This document shows, in pieces, positions 1-5,250 of a stretch of 5,915 nt of DNA; the stretch's first letter is position 1; each line of letters opens with the position of its first letter. The position numbers were made by a program, and so were the translations under genes. This DNA comes from Candidatus Geothermarchaeota archaeon (GTDB lineage: Archaea; Thermoproteota; Nitrososphaeria; Geothermarchaeales; JAUWBL01). The notes beneath the pieces were generated by a model. It was not told where the DNA came from, did not search any database, and was given only the letters and a program-made list of their open reading frames with translations. Location of the stretch: assembly GCA_030601715.1 (NCBI GenBank), contig JAUWBL010000076.1, positions 1 through 5,915 on the forward strand, in the 5' to 3' direction.

Positions 1-2
1 CT

Positions 3-272
3 GTCGCCGGCTTTGTCACGTACTTGGCCGGATATGAGGTGCTGTTCAATTTCAACCTATGGTCGTCCCTGATGGCTAGCTGCTTTTCACGTGTAGCCGC
101 AGGCGCTGCCTTCTCGCCTTGGGAAATCTGTAACCCCGATACTATGGTCAACCCCTATCCCACCCCAGACACTGCTTGGAACCTGGTCTTCGCGACTAAG
201 ATGTACACCGCGATCTTCTTTGTGGCCCTCTTAGCCTTCATCTACCTTTGGAGAGCCCAACGTTCCCCGTAG
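3..272 (+). CDS. Membrane protein of unknown function, C-terminal part (5' end outside window)
   Basis: The frame is open from the window edge to a TAG at 270-272, giving 89 visible residues; the true start lies upstream. I do not recognise the family. The fragment opens with a hydrophobic stretch (about residues 1-25) that could be the end of a membrane helix. A polar loop of about 35 residues follows, rich in Pro and Asn and with two cysteines (residues 27 and 43). A clear membrane helix (about 66-84) comes next, then a short basic tail (RAQR). By the positive-inside rule the tail would be cytoplasmic and the loop outside the cell, where the two cysteines could form a disulfide; this is inference. 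A TTG at 24 could act as an internal start, but the frame runs on upstream of it in the same hydrophobic style, so a truncated longer gene is more likely. The last 31 bases overlap the end of the convergent gene. Confidence 0.6.
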   Translation, partial: VAGFVTYLAGYEVLFNFNLWSSLMASCFSRVAAGAAFSPWEICNPDTMVNPYPTPDTAWNLVFATKMYTAIFFVALLAFIYLWRAQRSP

Positions 273-619
273 ACCAACATGTTGTAAAGGAAAACCAGGG
301 AAACGACCAGAAGAACGCCGAACAGCACCATCAGCAGAATGCCCTCGACAGAAAGACCATGAGTCGCCGGCGTGACCCCTAAGAGGACGAGGATGTTGAA
401 GGAAAACACAAGTGCCACTGCGATCCGCAGGTATCTTAGGGCCCAGATGGCTACTGCAGACCTCATCATCAGGCCTACCAGAATAGCGAAAAGCCCCACG
501 AATCCGTATTCGAAATAGGAAAAGGCTATGCTGAGATAGATAGCCAGATGGAAGGCTCCAACGAAGTACATGTAGCCTTCCTGCACCCGAGGACTTCTCA
601 AACGAGTTAGCAGTGACAT
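242..619 (-). CDS. Small four-helix integral membrane protein, function unknown
   Basis: This is a complete frame of 125 residues from ATG at 619 to TAG at 242. I do not recognise the family. The N-terminus is short and basic (three Arg in the first 11 residues), followed by four hydrophobic segments at about 16-36, 38-60, 65-82 and 92-115, and a short polar C-terminal tail. Charged residues are confined to the termini and short connections: Glu37, the Arg53 area, and Arg62 with Arg65. I see no catalytic motif, no cysteine pair and no signal peptide beyond the first helix. A TATA-like element centred near 672 would place transcription start near 646, giving a leader of roughly 27 bases; no clear Shine-Dalgarno site precedes the ATG. 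The gene ends inside the last codons of the convergent membrane-protein gene and is divergent from the ureohydrolase gene. Four evenly spaced helices and low charge make a real gene likely. Confidence 0.7.
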   Translation of the reverse strand: MSLLTRLRSPRVQEGYMYFVGAFHLAIYLSIAFSYFEYGFVGLFAILVGLMMRSAVAIWALRYLRIAVALVFSFNILVLLGVTPATHGLSVEGILLMVLFGVLLVVSLVFLYNMLVYGERWALQR

Positions 620-664
620 CTCATGACCGTCCGGGCTGTTTCCTGCACGGTATGGTCGCCCAGA

Positions 665-678
665 TTCTATTATAAGTC
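665..678. promoter_or_regulatory. TATA-like element in divergent promoter region
   Basis: The 137-base gap between the two divergent starts (619 and 757) contains an AT-rich element with core TTATAA in otherwise GC-richer DNA. Its core is nearly symmetrical, so it could serve either strand. Leftward, it lies about 53 bases from the ATG at 619, which fits a start site near 646. Rightward, it would give a leader of about 58 bases for the ureohydrolase, which also has a closer candidate. The same 14 bases occur, reverse-complemented, at 4603-4616 in the other divergent promoter of the window. The promoter role is inferred from position and composition. Confidence 0.5.
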
Positions 679-719
679 TTGTTCGAATCTGATATGCGTC
701 GTCAGGGAGGGATCTCTCC

Positions 720-725
720 TTTTAT
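720..725 (+). promoter_or_regulatory. Possible TATA box of the ureohydrolase gene
   Basis: A short TTTTAT lies about 34 bases upstream of the ATG at 757. With the usual archaeal spacing of about 26 bases, transcription would begin near 749, leaving a leader of under 10 bases. No Shine-Dalgarno sequence lies between the element and the ATG, which agrees with near-leaderless translation. The element is weak and the 665-678 element is the alternative. Confidence 0.35.
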
Positions 726-756
726 GGGGGACCTGCCCGTAAACACATGACTCCGC

Positions 757-1668
757 ATGAAGCCGCCGGAGATGCCTGTCTTTTCGAGAGGCAAGTTCAC
801 CGATTCTGACCTAACCTTGGAGGAGGCAGAGTTCGGGCTTTTCGGCAGTCCCTACGACGGGAGATCGACCGGGCGAAGGGCAGCCCTTCGTGCTCCAGAT
901 ATGTTCCGATATTTCTCCTCCGAACTGGAGACAACCAGCCTAAGATTCAGGGTTGACTACAGGAGGCTACGCATATGCGACTTGGGGGACGTCGTTGGAA
1001 TGGACTTCGACACTCTGTTCGAAGAGACGAAATCCGTTGTCGGGACAATTGCCGATCAGGATAGAATTCCTGTCATGCTCGGAGGAGAGCACACAATGAC
1101 ATGGGCAGCCGTTGAAGAGATCCATCCAAAACTTCTCGTGGTATTCGACGCTCATCTAGATATGAGGGACTCATACTTGGGTGAGTCCACATCTCACACA
1201 ACCTTCCTCAGAAGAATCGCCGAGGCAAACCCAGACATCGATATCTTGCACATTGGCTTCAGGGCGGGAGAAGTAGAGGAGATACTCTATGCCCGGGAAA
1301 GAAACGTAACGATCCTACCATCAAGTATGCTCGTCCGTGACGACCTCGCGCGAACCTCAATCGAAGAGAGAATGCCGAGTCGGGAATGCCTATATATATC
1401 CGTTGACTTGGACGTTATGGATCCGGCTTACATGGAAGCGGTGTCAAACCCCGAACCCGGGGGAATAGGGCCAGACACCTTGTTCTCTGTCTTTGAGTTG
1501 CTGATCAAGAGCGATGTGATCGGTTTCGATGTGATGGAGCTCTCTCCGAGCTCTGAGTGGTCTCCTTCACATTACCTGGCTGCAAAGACGGTTCTCGAGT
1601 TGATGTCCGCTGTTTCCAAGGACACGAAGACGAAGTTGGACGAGAAGCTATTCTATTGGGGTTCATAG
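757..1668 (+). CDS. speB: Agmatinase-like ureohydrolase (arginase/agmatinase/formiminoglutamase superfamily)
   Basis: This 303-residue protein has the usual length of archaeal agmatinases, which use two Mn ions to hydrolyse agmatine to putrescine and urea; relatives act on aminopropylagmatine, arginine or guanidino acids. The metal-ligand motifs are all present: GGEH (109-112, His112), DAHLD (131-135), and SVDLDVMDP (215-223, with Asp217 and Asp219). The NPEPGG loop (231-236) and DVMELSPS (258-265, Glu261) complete the fold. Several usual agmatinase positions differ. SHTTFLRR (146-153) stands where SHGTPFRR is typical, AVSNPEPGG replaces the common PGTGTPEPGG, the N-terminal RPG is RRA, and the Tyr-Asp after the SP motif is missing. 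The superfamily is therefore certain, agmatine as substrate only likely. An in-frame TGA at 748-750 rules out a longer start; Met6 is an alternative. The enzyme should be cytosolic. It is followed after 64 bases by the polymerase gene, with no pathway partner visible. Confidence 0.88.
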   Translation: MKPPEMPVFSRGKFTDSDLTLEEAEFGLFGSPYDGRSTGRRAALRAPDMFRYFSSELETTSLRFRVDYRRLRICDLGDVVGMDFDTLFEETKSVVGTIADQDRIPVMLGGEHTMTWAAVEEIHPKLLVVFDAHLDMRDSYLGESTSHTTFLRRIAEANPDIDILHIGFRAGEVEEILYARERNVTILPSSMLVRDDLARTSIEERMPSRECLYISVDLDVMDPAYMEAVSNPEPGGIGPDTLFSVFELLIKSDVIGFDVMELSPSSEWSPSHYLAAKTVLELMSAVSKDTKTKLDEKLFYWGS

Positions 1669-1703
1669 CGCTGTGCAATGGGGGATTCGATCGCCGAACC
1701 CAA

Positions 1704-1709
1704 TTTAAT
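1704..1709 (+). promoter_or_regulatory. Probable TATA box of the DNA polymerase gene
   Basis: TTTAAT sits in the 64-base gap between the ureohydrolase stop and the polymerase ATG. Its centre is about 26 bases upstream of 1733, so transcription is predicted to begin at or within a base or two of the ATG, giving a leaderless mRNA. No ribosome binding site is seen before the ATG, which fits. This suggests the polymerase is transcribed independently, though read-through from the ureohydrolase gene cannot be excluded. Confidence 0.5.
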
Positions 1710-1732
1710 CCAAACCGTCCACTATCTTGTGA

Positions 1733-4357
1733 ATGCTTCTGCGGAACCCTGCCGTCGGAAGACTAGTCGCTGAAGGTTTTCCGCTCTTCATGCAACACCT
1801 ATCGGGCACCAAAGGCGTAGACACTGATACATCAAGGGAAATGATAGCGGATGTGAGTCACAACGGCGGACGGGATGTCTTTCTGGTGTCCGCAGACTAT
1901 GATGGTGACCGCCGGAAAGTCTACCTCAAGTTCTACGATCCGAGGACCGAGGAAATCCGTCTGTGGTACGACGATACAGGCCACCTGCCGTATTGCTACA
2001 GTAGAGAACCCAAAGAGAAGCTGATGAGAAACCCCCACATCAAGGGTAACAAGAGTGTTCTCAGACTAGAGAAGGAGCGCAAGATCGATGCCCTTAGGGA
2101 CAAGAAGATCTGGGTGACAAAGATCTCCGCGACAGACCCGCTAGCGATTGGGGGGACAGGCTTTTCGCTTCGGGAGAAGATCGACGTCTGGGAGGCAGAC
2201 ATCAAGTACTACGTCAACTACTTGTTCGACCGCGACCTGCAGGTTGGGAGAGCCTACAAACTCATCGATGGGAAGATCACGGGCTCGACTATTTACATAG
2301 ACCAGCATCTTCAACAAATCGCGTCTGATGCGATGCAGGACATGAACGAAGATGAGAAAGCTGCGTTCAACCAGTGGGTGGAGATCCTGGCGGCGGACAT
2401 TCCAAGCTTCAGGCGGGTGGCGTTCGATCTTGAGATCTACACGGAAGAACGGAACCGAATTCCCATGGCAACGCACGCATCGGACCCCATCGTGTCCGTA
2501 TCCTTCTGTGGATCGGACGGTCTGAGAACGGTCCTTCTCTACGACAGGGAGGGAGATATCGAGAAAGACCAATTTCATGGTACAGAGTTTGACGTCGAGA
2601 TCTTTCGAGACGAGAAGAAACTTGTGACGTCGGCCCTCGAGATACTCCGTAGGTATCCTTTCGTGGTAACATTCAACGGGGACAGCTTCGACTTACCATA
2701 CTTCTATCGTCGTTGCATTAACCTCGGCATCCCCAGAAAGCAGCTACCGTTCAAGATAGGGCGTCGAGATGCCCGCATAGAGTGGGGAGTTCACATAGAT
2801 CTGTATCGGTTTTTCTTCAACAGATCCATCAAGGGCTACGCGTTCGGAGACAAGTACGACGTTATATCGCTGAACGAGATCTCGGAAAATCTTCTTGGCC
2901 GGGGGAAGATCATCTTGGATGATCACCTTTCAGCCGTTGGTCCACGCCTGCTGGTGGAGTATTCCTTTCGGGACAGCGAGCTAACGTACGAGCTCACATC
3001 GTTCGGCGAGGACCTAGTCATGCGGCTCATCACGACGATAGCTAGGGTTAGCAACATGACTCTTGACGATGTCTGCAGGTTGTCGGTCCTGAACTGGATC
3101 AAGAACAGGGTGATCCAGGTCCACAGGAATCGGGGCTACTTGGTTCCGCTGAAGGAGGAGATCAAGAGGAAGGGGGGGCAGAGATACACCAAGCCCGTCA
3201 CGAAAGGAAAGAAGTACGTTGGTGCGATAGTCGTCAAGCCAGAGGTCGGTGTGCATTTTGATGTCTGCGTTGTTGATTTCTCGTCCCTGTATCCGAGCAT
3301 CATGAAGGAGTACAACATTTCGTACGAAAGCGTAAACTGTCCACACAAGGAGTGTAGGGGGACCACCGTTCCCGGAACAGGTCACTGGGTTTGTACCCTG
3401 AAGAGAGGAATGGTGAGCGAGCTGGTTGGAAACATTCGGGATGTCAGAGTTAAGGTCTTCAAGCACATGGCCAGATCCGAGGCTTTGGACGATGAAACGA
3501 GGGAATTCTACAACGTGATCCAGCAGGCCTTGAAGGTCGTCCTGAACGCTAGCTACGGAGTTTTCGGTTCGGAGCAGTTTCCCTTCTACTATCTTCCGGC
3601 AGCGGAGAGCGTGACGATGTATGGTCGACACGTGATACAGGACACCCTAGCTCACTGTGAGGCTCAGGGGATGAAGGTCATCTACGGCGACACTGACAGC
3701 CTCTTCCTTCAACGTCCCGAGGAAGAGCAGATAGCCGATCTGGCTGAGTGGGTGGAGAAGAATCACAGGCTAGACCTGGAGATTGACAAGATATATAGAT
3801 ACGTCGCCTTCAGCTCAAGGAAGAAGAACTACTTCGGCGTCACCGAGTCGGGAACTGTGGATGTCAAAGGACTCGTCGGCAAGAAGAAGAATACGCCTCA
3901 GCTGATCCGGGCCGCTTTCAGACGAGTGTTGGATCGCTTGAGGGAGGTTCAAACAGTGGATGATTTCGAGGAAGCAAGGAAGGATGTTCAGGGCATGGTG
4001 CGCGAGGCTGAGGAGAAGATCCTAAGAGGAGATTTCGAGAAGGAGGAGCTGGCGATCTCGACCACTCTCGGCAAGGCGTTGGCAGCGTATACAAAGACAA
4101 CTCCCCAGCATGTCAAGGTCGCTAGGCTGCTCGAGAGGGAAGAGAACAGACACGTCGTTGCTGGGGAGAGGATGATCTACTTGAAGACGACCACGAAGCC
4201 TGGCGTCAAGCCCGTGGAATACTGTAACAAGGAGGAAATAGATGTGCCAAAGTATGTCGAGCTACTTCGATCTACCTTCGAACAACTCTTGGACGCCATC
4301 GGGCTAACCCTTGAAAGAGAAGCGCCACAGTATTCGTCCCTCGAGAGCTTCATGTAA
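1733..4357 (+). CDS. polB: Family B DNA polymerase with 3'-5' proofreading exonuclease
   Basis: This is a replicative archaeal DNA polymerase of 874 residues, within the family's usual 770-900. The N-terminal domain (about 37-225) contains the conserved block around VWEADIKYY (152-160). The exonuclease is intact: Exo I FDLEIYTEE (231-239, Asp232 and Glu234), Exo II TFNGDSFDLPY (313-323) and Exo III YSFRD (410-414). The polymerase active site is intact: motif A DFSSLYPSI (515-523, Asp515), motif B KVVLNASYG (601-609) and motif C YGDTDS (651-656, Asp653 and Asp655). KKNY (697-700) and VKGLVGKKKNTP (711-722) begin the thumb region; that last form recalls crenarchaeal PolB1 and Thermoplasma-type enzymes more than Pyrococcus-type ones, from memory. 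Four or five Cys/His residues cluster at 536-554. The C-terminus resembles a sliding-clamp binding motif. No intein is present. A TGA directly precedes the ATG at 1733, so this is the longest possible start; Met20 (1790) and Met37 (1841) are alternatives, since residues 1-36 show no recognisable family feature. Confidence 0.97.
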   Translation: MLLRNPAVGRLVAEGFPLFMQHLSGTKGVDTDTSREMIADVSHNGGRDVFLVSADYDGDRRKVYLKFYDPRTEEIRLWYDDTGHLPYCYSREPKEKLMRNPHIKGNKSVLRLEKERKIDALRDKKIWVTKISATDPLAIGGTGFSLREKIDVWEADIKYYVNYLFDRDLQVGRAYKLIDGKITGSTIYIDQHLQQIASDAMQDMNEDEKAAFNQWVEILAADIPSFRRVAFDLEIYTEERNRIPMATHASDPIVSVSFCGSDGLRTVLLYDREGDIEKDQFHGTEFDVEIFRDEKKLVTSALEILRRYPFVVTFNGDSFDLPYFYRRCINLGIPRKQLPFKIGRRDARIEWGVHIDLYRFFFNRSIKGYAFGDKYDVISLNEISENLLGRGKIILDDHLSAVGPRLLVEYSFRDSELTYELTSFGEDLVMRLITTIARVSNMTLDDVCRLSVLNWIKNRVIQVHRNRGYLVPLKEEIKRKGGQRYTKPVTKGKKYVGAIVVKPEVGVHFDVCVVDFSSLYPSIMKEYNISYESVNCPHKECRGTTVPGTGHWVCTLKRGMVSELVGNIRDVRVKVFKHMARSEALDDETREFYNVIQQALKVVLNASYGVFGSEQFPFYYLPAAESVTMYGRHVIQDTLAHCEAQGMKVIYGDTDSLFLQRPEEEQIADLAEWVEKNHRLDLEIDKIYRYVAFSSRKKNYFGVTESGTVDVKGLVGKKKNTPQLIRAAFRRVLDRLREVQTVDDFEEARKDVQGMVREAEEKILRGDFEKEELAISTTLGKALAAYTKTTPQHVKVARLLEREENRHVVAGERMIYLKTTTKPGVKPVEYCNKEEIDVPKYVELLRSTFEQLLDAIGLTLEREAPQYSSLESFM

Positions 4358-4365
4358 ACGGCCTC

Positions 4366-4572
4366 TCATCCCCACCTCCACCTCTCCAGTCTTCTCTCCT
4401 CACGGGTCAGCTTCTTCAGTTCCCTCCAGTGAATCTTGCAGAGGTAGACGCGTCTCCCTTCCTTGGCCAACTCGAGATGGGAGGCCTTCACTCTACTCAT
4501 CGACAACGACCGAGAGCTAGGGTTTTCACAGCCCTTGACTGAGCATCCGATCCCCTTCGCAACTCTTCCCAA
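4366..4572 (-). CDS. Small putative zinc-binding protein, function unknown
   Basis: This 68-residue basic protein has Cys10 and Cys15 near the N-terminus and a CxxH pair (Cys45, His48) in the motif RRVYLCKIHWRELKK (40-54). The four residues could bind one zinc ion. The tail (50-68) is highly charged, rich in Arg, Lys and Glu, and probably helical, ending in WRWG. The pattern resembles small archaeal zinc-finger proteins of unknown role; nucleic-acid or ribosome binding is a guess from the charge. The start must be TTG at 4572. An in-frame TAG lies five codons upstream (4585-4587), and the next Met (residue 25) would remove Cys10 and Cys15. An AGGAG-type ribosome site lies at about 4582-4586, nine bases before the TTG. 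The gene ends 8 bases from the convergent polymerase stop and is divergent from the lipid synthase gene. Confidence 0.75.
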   Translation of the reverse strand: MGRVAKGIGCSVKGCENPSSRSLSMSRVKASHLELAKEGRRVYLCKIHWRELKKLTREERRLERWRWG

Positions 4573-4580
4573 GCCGTAGC

Positions 4581-4587
4581 TCTCCTA
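4581..4587 (-). promoter_or_regulatory. Shine-Dalgarno site supporting a TTG start
   Basis: On the minus strand TAGGAGA lies with about 9 bases between AGGAG and the TTG at 4572. It overlaps the in-frame TAG that blocks any longer reading frame, so it decides the start of the small zinc-binding protein. It is the clearest ribosome binding site in the window, where other genes seem leaderless or have weak sites. Confidence 0.55.
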
Positions 4588-4602
4588 GAAACCTATTCAG
4601 TC

Positions 4603-4616
4603 GACTTATAATAGAA
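4603..4616. promoter_or_regulatory. Shared TATA-like element of a compact divergent promoter
   Basis: Only 57 bases separate the TTG at 4572 (minus) and the GTG at 4630 (plus), and the only AT-rich stretch between them is this element, with core TTATAA. For the rightward lipid synthase it would set transcription near 4630-4637, giving a leaderless message. For the leftward gene it predicts a start near 4583-4589, very close to the Shine-Dalgarno site. The 14 bases match 665-678 exactly in reverse complement. Promoter function is inferred from position and sequence. Confidence 0.5.
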
Positions 4617-4629
4617 GGCAGGACTTCCG

Positions 4630-5250
4630 GTGTTGCCGGTGCGGCCGTTGGTTCTTGAGGGGTTCAGGACCCATTTCTTGGCCCTGCTTGAGGGAATTGC
4701 CAAAAGGTTGGCACCCATGGGAATCACAGCGACCCATATGACTGTACTGGCTCTTGCACTCTCAGTCGTTTCAGGCATGCTACTGTGGGCCAAGCCCACC
4801 GATGCAATGTCTCTGCTGGCCGCCGCCACACTGTTTGCTGCATCGTCGACGATGGACGCCATAGACGGCACCTTGGCGAGACTGCAAGGGGAGGAGACAC
4901 GGTTTGGAGCCTTCGTCGACTCATATGCTGACAGGATCGCTGAGATAGTGCTCGTTTCCGGCCTAATGTTGGGCGGCTACAGCAATCTTCTTGCCGGAGT
5001 CCTTTTCCTGTCGACATCGCTGTTGATTAGCTACGCGAGAGCGAGAGCGGAGGCTTTGGCAGTAGACATGGCTGGAATTGGTCTGATGGAGCGAGCGGAG
5101 AGGCTGATACTGCTGATCATAGGGATGTTGATGTGGTCGCTTGACAGCCGTTCGTTGGACATAATTCTGTTGGCCGGGTCTCTGCTCAACATCGTAACAG
5201 TGCTGCAGAGGTCCTACCACGTGTGGCGAGTCCTTGGCAGAGAGGCCTAG
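4630..5250 (+). CDS. CDP-alcohol phosphatidyltransferase, probably archaetidylinositol phosphate synthase
   Basis: This membrane enzyme transfers an alcohol phosphate to a CDP-linked lipid. In archaea the likely reaction joins CDP-archaeol with myo-inositol 1-phosphate to give archaetidylinositol phosphate. The family signature is complete at residues 76-101: Asp76, Asp79-Gly80, Ala83-Arg84, then eight residues to Gly93, Asp97 and Asp101, the Mg and CDP site. Downstream, SYARARAE (134-141) and GLMERAER (151-158) match what I recall of archaeal and actinobacterial inositol-phosphate-using members; that points to inositol phosphate rather than glycerol or serine, with moderate certainty. About six hydrophobic segments (near 36-54, 59-75, 104-115, 118-136, 157-170, 176-192) and 206 residues fit the family. 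An amphipathic N-terminal helix precedes the first. The start is uncertain: GTG 4630, TTG 4633 or GTG 4639 are all possible, and an in-frame TAG at 4612 limits extension. Its TAG stop overlaps the convergent ATPase stop. Confidence 0.88.
   Translation: MLPVRPLVLEGFRTHFLALLEGIAKRLAPMGITATHMTVLALALSVVSGMLLWAKPTDAMSLLAAATLFAASSTMDAIDGTLARLQGEETRFGAFVDSYADRIAEIVLVSGLMLGGYSNLLAGVLFLSTSLLISYARARAEALAVDMAGIGLMERAERLILLIIGMLMWSLDSRSLDIILLAGSLLNIVTVLQRSYHVWRVLGREA

Noticed and set aside
620..756. Searched for a small RNA, tRNA or box C/D guide RNA in the longest intergenic region
   Set aside because: No cloverleaf, no convincing C and D box pair and no strong stem-loop could be seen; only TATA-like elements stand out.
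515..1000. Searched for repeats, insertion-sequence ends, CRISPR repeats or a defence cluster throughout the window
   Set aside because: Apart from the 14-base promoter match, no direct or inverted repeats, transposase motifs or spacer arrays were seen; all recognisable genes are housekeeping.
1557..1766. Plus-strand frame of 69 residues bridging the ureohydrolase end and the polymerase start
   Set aside because: It overlaps two well-supported genes in another frame and contains no motif. The several Cys residues do not form a paired pattern.
2141..2672. Two overlapping minus-strand frames of 145 and 87 residues in the exonuclease region
   Set aside because: They are antisense to the conserved exonuclease motifs, show no family pattern, and have compositions typical of shadow frames (rich in Arg, Pro and Val).
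3014..3631. A 205-residue open frame on the minus strand inside the polymerase gene
   Set aside because: It lies wholly opposite the palm-domain motifs of the polymerase, has no recognisable domain or promoter, and is most simply a by-product of codon use on the coding strand.
1733..4357. Considered an intein in the polymerase, as often found at the motif A, B or C sites of archaeal PolB
   Set aside because: Motifs A, B and C are uninterrupted and the length is normal for an intein-free enzyme.
4311..4520. Plus-strand frame of 69 residues after the polymerase, considered as a C-terminal extension by frameshift
   Set aside because: The polymerase already ends with a plausible clamp-binding tail, and the frame is antisense to the small zinc-binding protein; its Ser/Arg/Pro composition suggests a shadow.
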